Part shown: positions 14,871-22,994 of the stretch, piece by piece | Numbering within the stretch: the first letter of the stretch is position 1 | How the letters are laid out: each line of letters begins with the position of its first letter | Source: Oribacterium sp. WCC10 | GTDB lineage: Bacteria > Bacillota > Clostridia > Lachnospirales > Lachnospiraceae | Length of the DNA stretch: 32,081 nt | Assembly: GCF_900113415.1 (NCBI RefSeq) | Contig: NZ_FOPH01000029.1 | Span: 1-32,081 of the forward strand | Reading direction: 5' to 3' | Translations under genes and position numbers: made by a program | Notes under the pieces: model-generated | What the model was told of the DNA's origin: nothing | The model's input: the letters and a program-made list of their open reading frames with translations, nothing else | Databases searched by the model: none

Positions 14871-15356
14871 CTAATCATCAGCTATTCTCAAACTATTTTC
14901 TGCCATTCTTCCGGCATACACTTTGAATACTACAGGTTTTCCATGTCGGCTTCCTACTTTGATCGCTGTTTCATAGTCTTTTGACAAATGGACGTATAAT
15001 CTTGATTTAGGGATAAGTCCCTTCCCAAGTATGGACTCAACATACTTTTCGCCCGTACCGTACCAAAGGATTTCAGGAGGAATGGTCTTTATTAGTTCCA
15101 CATCCACGTTAATAGAATGCCCCTGATTTGCGCGAATAAGCGTCTTATCCTCGTTAAACGAATACCTCTTCTTTTCATCTTCTGCCACTATCTTTTCAAG
15201 CATTTCCTTGTCGAACTTATGAGTTTTTCCTATCCCGGCAATAAGTTTCCCGACATCTGCCCATCCATGTTCATCAAGGCTTATACCTATGGTCTCCGGT
15301 TTATGCCTAAGAATAAGACTCAGGAACTTGCTTAACTCTTTTTCTTTCTTGTCCAT
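14871..15356 (-). CDS. kptA: RNA 2'-phosphotransferase (KptA/Tpt1), C-terminally short
   Basis: 161 residues. Tpt1/KptA enzymes remove an internal RNA 2'-phosphate by transferring ADP-ribose from NAD+ and releasing ADP-ribose 1'',2''-cyclic phosphate. The catalytic set is present: Arg17-His18 (LILRHKP), Arg75 (LIRANQGHS) and Arg137 (KVGSRHGKPVV). The N-terminal winged-helix part (DEHGWADVGKLI) is complete. Intact homologues go on after the AGRM motif for about 20 residues ending in a VPPxY motif; here it diverges after AGRMAEN and stops, right beside the inverted-repeat element. Some activity may remain. The bacterial role is unclear; it fits the NAD+/ADP-ribose theme further right. Confidence 0.85.
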   Translation of the reverse strand: MDKKEKELSKFLSLILRHKPETIGISLDEHGWADVGKLIAGIGKTHKFDKEMLEKIVAEDEKKRYSFNEDKTLIRANQGHSINVDVELIKTIPPEILWYGTGEKYVESILGKGLIPKSRLYVHLSKDYETAIKVGSRHGKPVVFKVYAGRMAENSLRIADD

Positions 15357-15384
15357 AGTAAACGCCCCGTAAGGATATGATTAT

Positions 15385-15930
15385 TTAAAGACACTTGTAC
15401 ATGGAAATCACTTCCTGATATCCGCTTATCCTCGAATTAAAGCCCCTGGGATTACGTCCAAATTCCACAAAGCCCATAGCTTTGTACATTTCAATTGCCT
15501 TTATATTGTCCGAAACAACATTTAATTCAATCTGCACGAATCCGGCGTTTCTGGCGCATTCTATGCAAGCCTCCGAAATGGCTTTTCCAATGCCAATCCC
15601 CCAGTATTCCTTAAGTACACATACCCCAAAGTCAGTACGATGTCTTAGCTTATGTATTGTTCCTATTGCTTGAATGCCTCCAGTCCCTACGATTTTGTCA
15701 TCTACAACAGCAACAATCTCTATATCATTAGGACTCTTCGTCGTATCTGAAAGAAACTTAGCTTCTTTTTCAGGATCAAAACAATTTTCATCGGGATATG
15801 CGATCATAAAATCAGTTTCGGCATGGGTTTTATTGTAAACGTCACAGACTTCTTTACCGTCCGGCTCATCACCATTCCTAAGTAATGCTTCCTGTCCATT
15901 TTTAAGAATTATCTTCTTGCTATAAATCAT
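15385..15930 (-). CDS. GNAT family N-acetyltransferase
   Basis: 181 residues. The GNAT core appears as TDFGVCVLKEYWGIGIGKAI (acetyl-CoA loop WGIGIG) and IELNVVSDNIKAIEMYKAMG, a pattern close to YhhY/RimI-like enzymes acting on small amines or protein N-termini. The first 30 residues form an extra strand-loop before the fold. AAGGAAAG lies upstream of the ATG. It is 28 bp upstream of kptA on the same strand, so the two may be co-transcribed. Substrate not predictable. Confidence 0.85.
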   Translation of the reverse strand: MIYSKKIILKNGQEALLRNGDEPDGKEVCDVYNKTHAETDFMIAYPDENCFDPEKEAKFLSDTTKSPNDIEIVAVVDDKIVGTGGIQAIGTIHKLRHRTDFGVCVLKEYWGIGIGKAISEACIECARNAGFVQIELNVVSDNIKAIEMYKAMGFVEFGRNPRGFNSRISGYQEVISMYKCL

Positions 15931-15967
15931 CCGATACTCTTTCCTTTTTCCTTATTCCGATCCTTCA

Positions 15968-16198
15968 TCATTTTGTTCTAAGGACCACATTAACTGAATG
16001 TGTAAGATATACAGTTCCGTCGGAAGCCTTTATCTGAATCATGTCCGAATTCTCATAATCTGTCCACGAAGAAACTTCTACGGTTCCAACGCCATTAATG
16101 TCAGCATATTTATATGCCCACGTAGTATCTACTAGTGTTCTGTTACATCCTGGAAGAAGTAAGCTCAAAAGAGCCACAAAAACCAATAACTTCTTCAT
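15968..16198 (-). CDS. Small lipoprotein, unknown function
   Basis: 76 residues with a short lipoprotein signal (LLSLLLPGC, Cys18) and an all-beta-looking remainder (TTWAYKYADINGVGTVEVSS). A strong GGAGG lies seven bases before the ATG. The mature part resembles small lipoproteins with an immunoglobulin-like or lipocalin-type beta fold, often of 60-80 residues, but I see no defining motif. Located between a GNAT and the PrsW-type protease, with short gaps on both sides. Confidence 0.65.
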   Translation of the reverse strand: MKKLLVFVALLSLLLPGCNRTLVDTTWAYKYADINGVGTVEVSSWTDYENSDMIQIKASDGTVYLTHSVNVVLRTK

Positions 16199-16237
16199 AT
16201 CAAAACCTCCAAATCCAAACTTATGCTTATTTATAAT

Positions 16238-17005
16238 CTATTCCGGCAACAGACTCATGCTGCAGAATTCTCCTGTCTTTTTCTTGTATCTTATCAGCAT
16301 ATATATGATCCACACCGGGAATCCTATAAAACCTATCAGAACCAATATAATTCCGGAGACAAAGCTATCAGGGTTTACAACAAGCCTGTTTAAAGCTGTG
16401 AAGGCATCATACAGCGTATGTATAAGCATCGGAACGAATAAAGCGATAAAATAACGGCTGGCCAACGAACCTTTATTTAGAGCCTTCCTATACTTTGCAA
16501 TTCCGATAAACTCGCCCATTAACATATTAAGAGCCATATGAGCAGGAACTGATACCTTCCTAAGGAGCATATATATAATCTCCATCCAAGTATCATCACC
16601 TGAGTATGCCATTTCTTCCATTATCGTAAATCCAAATCCAACAGCTGCTCCTAAAACTATATATTCATAAACGTTTTTCAGTCTTGGTTTAAAGATTGTG
16701 GCAAACAAGATGATTGCAATAAACTTGATAACTTCTTCCGGCATGCCGGCGACCATAAATGCACTTACAACCGAACCCATTAATGAAGGCATTTGATCAA
16801 CTTCGGTCCTCAATGCCGCATTTGCAAAAAAGAGCTTAACTCCTATAAATCCGGAGATTTCCATCGTAGCCATCCCTAATGCAACCGGAACAAGTGCCTG
16901 TATCCAGCCAATAGATTTAGGTATCTCCCTTTTTAGCATCCTGTAATATAGTATTCCGCATACTAAAACCGTAATAAGTAAAGACAAAATTGTAGAAAGA
17001 GTCAT
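16238..17005 (-). CDS. PrsW family intramembrane glutamic protease
   Basis: 255 residues with about seven hydrophobic helices. The family signature is complete: GMPEEVIKF (Glu90-Glu91), GFGFTIMEE (Glu130-Glu131), VPAHMALN (His156) and LIHTLYDAF (His196, Asp200). PrsW and its CAAX-protease relatives cleave membrane substrates; in Bacillus PrsW cleaves the anti-sigma factor RsiW, while other members process prenylated or signal peptides. The start overlaps the GNAT stop by four bases, so it is the third gene of the SDR-GNAT-PrsW operon. No sigma/anti-sigma pair is present in the window, so the substrate is unknown. Confidence 0.85.
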   Translation of the reverse strand: MTLSTILSLLITVLVCGILYYRMLKREIPKSIGWIQALVPVALGMATMEISGFIGVKLFFANAALRTEVDQMPSLMGSVVSAFMVAGMPEEVIKFIAIILFATIFKPRLKNVYEYIVLGAAVGFGFTIMEEMAYSGDDTWMEIIYMLLRKVSVPAHMALNMLMGEFIGIAKYRKALNKGSLASRYFIALFVPMLIHTLYDAFTALNRLVVNPDSFVSGIILVLIGFIGFPVWIIYMLIRYKKKTGEFCSMSLLPE

Positions 17006-17532
17006 GCATGTCCTCCGATATATTTTTCCATCAACACAAGATTTACATGGGGTAAACCGTTATAGATTGTAGGTAAAATAGAAAGCTCTTTATATCCAAG
17101 TTTACTGTACATTTTTCGTGCAATAATATTTCGTTCGTTTGTATCTATCCTAAGTTCGGAACAACCATTATGTAATGCATAATCCTCATAAAATCCGAGA
17201 AACTGCTTGCCGAGTCCCATCTTTCCCGATCGAGGTGATATTGCAAGTGTATGCAGCACACACACCTTATCATCTTCCACCTCATGCTCCCATTTGACAT
17301 TATTATATATATCCATCTGAACCTTATTTATGATTCCTGAACCAAGGACAATGCCGTCCTTTTCAATAACAAAAAGGTCATCTCTTTTCAAAGCCTCTTC
17401 TGCCGTCTCTTTTACAGGATATATCCCCCTGATCCACCCAACAGAAATTATCCCTGCTTCCTCTGCCTGATGGATCTCATCATAGATATTTACTACTGCA
17501 TCAAGGTCCGATTTCACTGCTTTACGTATCAT
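17002..17532 (-). CDS. GNAT family N-acetyltransferase
   Basis: 176 residues, paralogue of the GNAT at 1827-2378, with the same GWIRGIYPVKETAEEALKRD block and GNAT loop ISPRSGKMGLGKQFLGFYED, plus ERNIIARKMYSKLGY. The start is at the MIRKAVKSDLD position, directly after the SDR (24 bp gap). It forms an operon with SDR upstream and PrsW downstream. Differences from the paralogue are spread through the gene, so the copies have diverged for some time rather than being a fresh duplication. Acceptor unknown. Confidence 0.88.
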   Translation of the reverse strand: MIRKAVKSDLDAVVNIYDEIHQAEEAGIISVGWIRGIYPVKETAEEALKRDDLFVIEKDGIVLGSGIINKVQMDIYNNVKWEHEVEDDKVCVLHTLAISPRSGKMGLGKQFLGFYEDYALHNGCSELRIDTNERNIIARKMYSKLGYKELSILPTIYNGLPHVNLVLMEKYIGGHA

Positions 17533-17556
17533 GATCTAAGCTCCTTTTTAACATTC

Positions 17557-18261
17557 TCAAACATCGTATGTCCATCCATGTTCGCCATGATAGATCATCT
17601 GTCTTGTCATGCCGCCGTCTATGCAGATATTCTCGCCCGTAATAAATCCGGCTTTATCAGAGCATAAGAACTTTACCATCTCAGCGATATCTTCCGGCTT
17701 TCCGACGCGTCCTACAGGCTGCTGTAAGGCATCTGCCCCTGTGATCTCAGTATCGGTCGTATCAATCCATCCAGGAGAAATGCTGTTCACCCTTGCTTTT
17801 CCTGCAAGGCTGATTGCTAGGGCATGTGTTAATGCAGCTATCCCGCCCTTTGCCGCAGTATAGCTTTCTGTTTTAGGCTGGCTCATCCTGTCACGGGATG
17901 AAGAAATATTGATTATACATGCTCCGTCTGACAATACAGGTATCAGAAGCTTTGTGAGATAAAACGGAGCGGTCACACCTACGGAAAGGGCGTATTGAAA
18001 GTCCTCGTAACTGCATTCATCAATTCCTTTCATGATTGGAAGGGCATTGTTGATGATGTAATCTACATGCCCGGACTGTTCTATGACTTGTTTTGCAAAT
18101 CTCTCTAATGTTTCCTTATCTCCTATATCACCCACAAACCAGTCCCCGGATGCTTTATCAATAATGTGCACGGTAACACCATCAGCACGAAACGATTCTG
18201 CTACAGCTTTTCCAATGCCGTGAGCACCACCTGTAATTACAGCTACTTTACCATTGTCCAT
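17557..18261 (-). CDS. Short-chain dehydrogenase/reductase
   Basis: 234 residues. Complete classical SDR: TGGAHGIGKAVAE nucleotide loop, VDYIINNAL, catalytic ISSSRDR with Tyr in SYTAAKGG, and the closing SISPGWIDT, then DKAGFITGENICIDGG. Probably oxidises or reduces a small alcohol/ketone with NAD(P). I prefer the ATG at 18261 (MDNGKVAV) with GGAG seven bases before it; the longer frame begins at a TTG. A terminator hairpin with seven Ts lies immediately upstream and a repeat element beyond it. A shortened copy of this gene lies at 2507-2719. Confidence 0.9.
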   Translation of the reverse strand: MDNGKVAVITGGAHGIGKAVAESFRADGVTVHIIDKASGDWFVGDIGDKETLERFAKQVIEQSGHVDYIINNALPIMKGIDECSYEDFQYALSVGVTAPFYLTKLLIPVLSDGACIINISSSRDRMSQPKTESYTAAKGGIAALTHALAISLAGKARVNSISPGWIDTTDTEITGADALQQPVGRVGKPEDIAEMVKFLCSDKAGFITGENICIDGGMTRQMIYHGEHGWTYDV

Positions 18262-18277
18262 AACGATCTCCATCTTC

Positions 18278-18309
18278 AAAAAAAGCCGCCTGCAATTATT
18301 ACAGGCAGC
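18278..18309 (-). terminator. Intrinsic terminator / attenuator in front of the SDR
   Basis: Minus strand: GCTGCCTG and CAGGCGGC arms (one G-U pair) around a nine-base loop, followed by seven Ts. It ends 16 bases before the SDR ATG, so a transcript from the leader must read through it to make the operon mRNA. No other gene ends here. This is the layout of an attenuator rather than an ordinary 3' end. Confidence 0.65.
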
Positions 18310-18452
18310 TCAAAAAAATTTTTTTGGTATTAAAAGCGTTTTAGACAAAACCAAAAAATAATGAACATTTAGATTTTAACCTATAAACCCTTATAACTAA
18401 TGGCTTTATAGAGTTTCGTTCATGTTACATAAAATCTACAAAACCTTATTAG
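18310..18452 (-). repeat. Leader-like repeat, copy 2 (candidate structured RNA)
   Basis: A diverged relative of copies 1 and 3. Shared blocks on the minus strand are GTTTTGTAGATTTTAT, ATGAAC followed by AAAC, AAGGGTTTATAGGTTA-type sequence, and an A-run/T-run hairpin GGT...ACC. The inner helix is kept with a G-U change (GTTTTGT/ACGAAAC) and the outer helix uses different bases (CTAAT/ATTAG, hairpin 18397-18452) than copies 1 and 3 (TATTACTG/CAGTAATA). Changes that preserve pairing suggest a real RNA structure. It lies between the EAL gene stop and the SDR attenuator. Confidence 0.55.
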
Positions 18453-18465
18453 CTGCCTAAAAAAA

Positions 18466-21048
18466 TTATGATTCTTTCTGTTTCATATGAGAGTCAATGA
18501 TACTGATACCAAGAATTATGCGATTTCCTCCCCTCATCTTTGTGATCTTCATATTGACGTATACCGGTGTTCCTGTATCGATCAGCCGGTATGTGGTCGT
18601 AAATACACCCTGGGCATCCAGATCATGTAGAACATTCTCTTTGGTGAATAATTTAAGGAATGGCTCCCTGTCCTCCTCATAGATTCGAGTCATTGTATCT
18701 CGTCTGGCAGATTCAAAAAATTCCTTACCATGACGTACTATTGTCATTTCCTCGCCGCCGACCTTCGAATAATACTCTGTGTAGTCGTTTGTATCTAGGT
18801 CGATCACATACAGATTATAATAGTCAGCCGCAAGTGCTCTGGCTATATCCGCATAGGTGGTGCTTTCATTAGGTTCCGTTATGGAAAGAACACCAATAGC
18901 AACCGCCTCCACTCCTGTTACACTGTTCTCAGCGATTATCCTTACAAATGAGCGGGCTATTGAACCGTCTTTAACTTCTTCATCTACAAATGCTCGATTG
19001 CCATTGTTCCGGCACTGCTCAATAGCCTTCATAAATGAAGATCCGGGGCCTTCCTTCGGAACCGGATATTCTGTTTCCGGATTTGACAGGTCAAATCCGA
19101 AAGCACGTTTCATAAAAACTCTAAAGGACTGATTGGTGCGTACATACCTTACTTTTTCACCGCTTCTGTTAATTTCCATAATACCAATTGGAACTGTATC
19201 AAAGGTATTCTTTATGACACTTTCATCCAAGTTGGAAAGAAATGAAAGATCAAAGAGATTGACACTTCCCAATGTTTCATAGTATTCGGATTGATCAAAA
19301 TCTTCGAACCCGTTTTGTATTTCTACAGTATACTTTTCTACTATCTGTTCAGGTGGAACCGGCTTCATAAAATAATATCCCTGAAGTTTAGAACATGCAA
19401 TTTCCTGAAGAAAACGGACCTGACGCTCTGTTTCAACGCCTTCACAGATCGTATCAATCCCTAGAGATGTCGCCATCTTCATCATCTCTTTCAGTATTAT
19501 TTTTCCTTCTTCTCCATCATCAAGCCTTCTCATAAAACCCATGTCAAACTTGATCAGGTCAAACTTAACACTTTGAAGATCTTCCAGTGACGAGTAGCCG
19601 CTTCCGAAATCATCCATCCAGACCTGGAATCCCTGTGAGCGGAAACGTTCGATCTGTCCTTTCATATAGTCGAAATCGCTGCCCACCATACTTTCTGTTA
19701 TTTCGATATTGATAAACTTCCGGTCAATTTGGGCTTCATCCACAAGGGTACAGATCTCTTTAACAAGATCGCAAGCTTCAAAATCAGCACGGGAAAAATT
19801 TATAGAAACAGGAACATTTTGATTATAGAGCTTCTTGTTTGATTTCAGATTTTCCAGAACCTGTCTCACCACACACATATCCAGTTTATGGATCAGACCG
19901 GTATCCTCAAGAACCGGAATAAATGCTGCGGGCGATAACATCCCCAGCACCGGGTCATCCCATCGTGCCAGTGCCTCAACACTGCAAACCTTGCCGTTGG
20001 TTGTTCGGACGATTGGCTGATAATACACTTTGATCCATTTTTCTTCGATGGCTTTATCAATATTGTCTATGATACTCTGGCGTTTTTTCTCCTCAGACAT
20101 CATATCCAGGTCAAAAAGCGCATAGTAGGATTCATTATTCTTTTTTCGGACATTAGCTGCCATCCGGGCACGATCACAGGCAGTACTGATTTGTACTGAT
20201 TCAATCCGGTTTGGATAAATACCGATGCGCACAGGAAGGTTTTTTCCATCGTTAACTTTTGCACACTCTGCTATCACTGCGTCAAGATGCTCTTTCAATC
20301 CCTCTTCCGGAGCAAATGCGACAAAATGATCCTGGGCAAAACGGCCACAGCTTTCGCTGCTAAAATGCTTGGCAAGAATATCTGCCACAGCACAGATCAA
20401 ACGATTTCCCTCTTCAAATCCATGCCAGCGGTTAAAATGCTTTAAGCCGGTCAGATCAAAAAATAGTATCGCGGAATCGATATTTTGTTCCTGCATCTTT
20501 TTACAGCCCGCTTCAGCCAGTTCATAGAAATAAACCGTATTTGGAAGTCTCGTCATATAATCATAGTAGGCACCACGATACTGATTGTCTTCCTCAAGAA
20601 AACGTCTTAAAGTCTGATTGAGGACACTTTCATAAGTTCCCTGTTCATTTGAGAAATGTCCCTCGTTGGCATACCAGGTCAGACATAAGCGCACATCCGG
20701 TTTCGGATAGATGCTCTTTCCATATGCATGCAGGATGATATAGTCTGGATCTTTTAAAGTGCGGGTACGATATACAATGTCATACGGAATATCAAAAGCG
20801 GCAAAACGATAAGCAGCATCTGCAACCCTGGTCTTATCATCAGGATGGGTGGCGCGATACATATCATTATCCATGGCTGCATATGCGTCTTCTAAACATT
20901 TGAATCCAAATTCATCGCAGAATCCTTTTGAGAGCGCAACTGTCACCACCCGTTTATCAATATATTGATAAACCGCAAACGGGATGGTAAGACTTTCCAG
21001 TATTTCTTGTGTTCTTTTATCAAAATAAAATCTCGCTGGGAAATTCAT
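18466..21048 (-). CDS. c-di-GMP phosphodiesterase: PAS-degenerate GGDEF-EAL-PAS protein
   Basis: 860 residues. Residues about 1-130 look PAS-like, about 155-310 GGDEF-like, about 325-570 EAL, and the rest holds one or two PAS-like modules. The GGDEF signature is replaced by GRFAQDHFVAF (235-245), so no cyclase activity is expected. The EAL domain keeps EAL (358-360), IEITES, WMDDFGSGYSSLED, CEGVETE and LQGYYFMKP, so it should hydrolyse c-di-GMP. No signal peptide or membrane helix; cytosolic. The ATG at 21048 has AGGAGG six bases upstream; the longer frame starts from a TTG. Monocistronic by layout. The sensory C-terminal extension after EAL is unusual. Confidence 0.88.
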   Translation of the reverse strand: MNFPARFYFDKRTQEILESLTIPFAVYQYIDKRVVTVALSKGFCDEFGFKCLEDAYAAMDNDMYRATHPDDKTRVADAAYRFAAFDIPYDIVYRTRTLKDPDYIILHAYGKSIYPKPDVRLCLTWYANEGHFSNEQGTYESVLNQTLRRFLEEDNQYRGAYYDYMTRLPNTVYFYELAEAGCKKMQEQNIDSAILFFDLTGLKHFNRWHGFEEGNRLICAVADILAKHFSSESCGRFAQDHFVAFAPEEGLKEHLDAVIAECAKVNDGKNLPVRIGIYPNRIESVQISTACDRARMAANVRKKNNESYYALFDLDMMSEEKKRQSIIDNIDKAIEEKWIKVYYQPIVRTTNGKVCSVEALARWDDPVLGMLSPAAFIPVLEDTGLIHKLDMCVVRQVLENLKSNKKLYNQNVPVSINFSRADFEACDLVKEICTLVDEAQIDRKFINIEITESMVGSDFDYMKGQIERFRSQGFQVWMDDFGSGYSSLEDLQSVKFDLIKFDMGFMRRLDDGEEGKIILKEMMKMATSLGIDTICEGVETERQVRFLQEIACSKLQGYYFMKPVPPEQIVEKYTVEIQNGFEDFDQSEYYETLGSVNLFDLSFLSNLDESVIKNTFDTVPIGIMEINRSGEKVRYVRTNQSFRVFMKRAFGFDLSNPETEYPVPKEGPGSSFMKAIEQCRNNGNRAFVDEEVKDGSIARSFVRIIAENSVTGVEAVAIGVLSITEPNESTTYADIARALAADYYNLYVIDLDTNDYTEYYSKVGGEEMTIVRHGKEFFESARRDTMTRIYEEDREPFLKLFTKENVLHDLDAQGVFTTTYRLIDTGTPVYVNMKITKMRGGNRIILGISIIDSHMKQKES

Positions 21049-21191
21049 GTTTAATCCTCCTGAGCCCAATCAATACGACATAATAATCTTCCATGTTGAT
21101 TTACGTTCGGTTAAGATTTATGGCTATTTGTTTCCTTTACTTCCATTATACAACAGCAAACCGTTTGTTTGACATAACCACATAAAACGAC

Positions 21192-21224
21192 AGGTCCCTA
21201 ATCATTTCGATTGATTAGAGACCT
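21192..21224. terminator. Strong hairpin upstream of the EAL gene
   Basis: Thirteen-base arms (AGGTCCCTAATCA / TGATTAGAGACCT) pair with one mismatch, or one G-U in the minus-strand RNA. A short T-run follows on the plus strand. No plus-strand gene ends here, so it is either a terminator for read-through or a leader structure of the EAL gene. Downstream (minus) a TATAAT at about 21146 may be its promoter. The wider 21049-21496 gap contains this hairpin and repeat copy 3, plus a 15-bp repeat piece (GGTTTTGTTCATTTT) near 21250. Confidence 0.45.
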
Positions 21225-21303
21225 TTTCCCATATTGCAATGTTATTTGAACAAGATAGGGTTTTGTTCATTTTTTGGATTTTTCGTCAAAAAAATTTTTT
21301 TGG

Positions 21304-21461
21304 TAAAACCAAAAATTTTTAAACAAAATTATTTTGACCCATAACCCCCTGCTATTACTGGCTCTGTAAGGTTTTGTTCATTTTAAATAAAATCTACAAA
21401 ACAGTAATATACACCTATACAATATTGTAATAGTTTTGTTTGTTTTTACAGTAAAATATGT
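21304..21461 (-). repeat. Leader-like repeat, copy 3 (candidate structured RNA)
   Basis: Differs from copy 1 at only a handful of positions by eye. It has the same hairpin (21353-21409). It is followed on the minus strand by an AT-rich stem GGTTTTACC flanked by A/T runs (about 21287-21320) that could act as a terminator. It lies downstream of the kinase gene stop and far upstream of the EAL gene. Unlike copies 1 and 2 it is not followed by the GC-rich attenuator hairpin. Confidence 0.6.
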
Positions 21462-21496
21462 CATAAGTGGTAGATAAATGGTTTATTTCAAATTTG

Positions 21497-22018
21497 CTAA
21501 TCCAATACTCCCCTTATCGAATCATCGAAGCTTTCTGTGATTAGAGTGATCTGTTCTCCGTTAGATTGGTACCCCTCTATGATTTGGTGGTTATCTTGTT
21601 TCAGTTGCTCAGCTGAACAATTAGAATCCTCAAGCCTTGTTTCGATATCAGAGCCATGTGATTTTATTTCTTCAAAATGCGAATCTATATATTCATCTGA
21701 CATAGCAAGGCAGATGAATCTTATCGACTGAAGATACTGCTCCCCAAAACTATTCCTCCAATCAAAAGGTATATAGCAGCCTTCAACAATAAGGTTCTGC
21801 TCATTCTCAATAGCAGTCTTTATTATCTCTCGAACGATTGGCCAAAGATAGTCTGTAAGTTCATCATCGTCTTCTGGGGTGAAATCAGTAATGCCGCTAC
21901 GAATAAGTCCCATTTTCAAATGGTCAATTGAAAAATAAGGGTATTTGTATTTCTCAAGCATCCGTTGTGCCAGAATCGTTTTCCCGACATGGGATGCTCC
22001 CGTTATAATTATTACCAT
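21497..22018 (-). CDS. P-loop kinase-like ATPase
   Basis: 173 residues. Walker A loop GASHVGKT (7-14), then SIDHLKMGLIRSG and NLIVEGCYIPFDW (Asp/Glu region typical of adenylate-kinase-like and zeta-toxin-like kinases). Probably phosphorylates a small molecule, as in 2-phosphoglycerate-kinase-like or AAA-33 proteins. GGAG is upstream of the ATG. It starts 52 bp downstream of the radical SAM gene at 22071 and could be the last member of the MarR operon. Substrate unknown. Confidence 0.7.
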   Translation of the reverse strand: MVIIITGASHVGKTILAQRMLEKYKYPYFSIDHLKMGLIRSGITDFTPEDDDELTDYLWPIVREIIKTAIENEQNLIVEGCYIPFDWRNSFGEQYLQSIRFICLAMSDEYIDSHFEEIKSHGSDIETRLEDSNCSAEQLKQDNHQIIEGYQSNGEQITLITESFDDSIRGVLD

Positions 22019-22070
22019 CTTTATCTCCGCAACTGGAAGTTGTGCGATTAACTTCTGATTTATTCTTCCA

Positions 22071-22994
22071 TCAAGAATTATGTATTACATTTCTCTTTCC
22101 ACTATTGGCAGTTCCTCTTACTTCTTCGTGGTAAAAGTAATCTACGATTGTTGGATGTCCTTTCTCTACTCTCTCATACGGAGTTTCATTATCAACAAAC
22201 CTGCAATCATACTTTTTAGCCAGCTCTTCTGCTTTCTTTTCCAGCGCTTCAAAATAGCTGCGGTTCTTTTTGTTATAAATTTCGTCATACAGCGGCACCA
22301 GATCCGGATGTTTATCGGAAATGTATTTCATGATATCTGCCTTAAAACCTCCGCGAAGATTCAGATTCTCAAGCCATACAAGGTCACACTGATCTTTTGT
22401 CCTGTCTATGATTGCTTCTATATCCGTAATCCCCGGGAAAACGGGTGAAATGAAGCAAATTGTACGAATGCCTGCCGCATATACCTCTTTCATTGCAGCA
22501 AGCCTTCTTTCTATGCTTACTGCCGCATCCATATCATCTTTAAACTCTTCATCGAGAGTATTGATTGACCATGATACTGTAAGTCTGCTATTTTCATTGA
22601 TCTCTTTTAGCAGATCCAGATCTCTTAGTACAAGGTCTGACTTTGTGCAGATAAGTATGTCCGCACCACTGTCCTTTAGTTCTTCCAGAAGTCTTCTTGT
22701 ATTTTTATATGTTTCCTCTAGCGGATTATAACCATCCGTAACTGTTCCAATGATTACCTTCTGGCCGGCATACTTCTTTGGATTCTTTATTTCAGGCCAG
22801 TCTTTCACATCCATGAAGGTTCCCCATTCCTCCGTATGCCCTGTAAAGCGTTTCATAAAAGATGCGTAGCAGTATTTACAGGCATGGGGACACCCCACAT
22901 AGGGATTCACCGAATATCCTCCAATAGGAGTATTCGATTTTGTCATTACACTTTTTGTTTCTATATGATTTACTTTGATTTCTGGTTGTTCCAT
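22071..22994 (-). CDS. SPL-family radical SAM protein
   Basis: 307 residues. The radical SAM cluster motif is VGCPHACKYCYASFMKRF (CX3CX2C). GYNPLEETYKNTR, LICTKSDLVLRDLDLLKE, SWSINTLDEEF and FISPVFPGITDIE resemble the spore-photoproduct-lyase-like and 'rSAM DNA repair' group (COG1533). Such proteins bind [4Fe-4S] and S-adenosylmethionine; the substrate of this subgroup is not known. The start lies within the end of the gene at 22970 (25-bp overlap), so the two are translationally coupled. A C-terminal relative is found at 11188-11439. Confidence 0.85.
   Translation of the reverse strand: MEQPEIKVNHIETKSVMTKSNTPIGGYSVNPYVGCPHACKYCYASFMKRFTGHTEEWGTFMDVKDWPEIKNPKKYAGQKVIIGTVTDGYNPLEETYKNTRRLLEELKDSGADILICTKSDLVLRDLDLLKEINENSRLTVSWSINTLDEEFKDDMDAAVSIERRLAAMKEVYAAGIRTICFISPVFPGITDIEAIIDRTKDQCDLVWLENLNLRGGFKADIMKYISDKHPDLVPLYDEIYNKKNRSYFEALEKKAEELAKKYDCRFVDNETPYERVEKGHPTIVDYFYHEEVRGTANSGKRNVIHNS

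Noticed and set aside
18466-21069. EAL protein start at the TTG 21069
   Set aside because: The AGGAGG for the ATG at 21048 lies inside those seven extra codons, so the ATG is the real start.
21290-21461. c-di-GMP riboswitch upstream of the EAL gene
   Set aside because: The leader repeat lacks the conserved GEMM-type sequence blocks and also lies before SDR genes, so a c-di-GMP aptamer is not supported.
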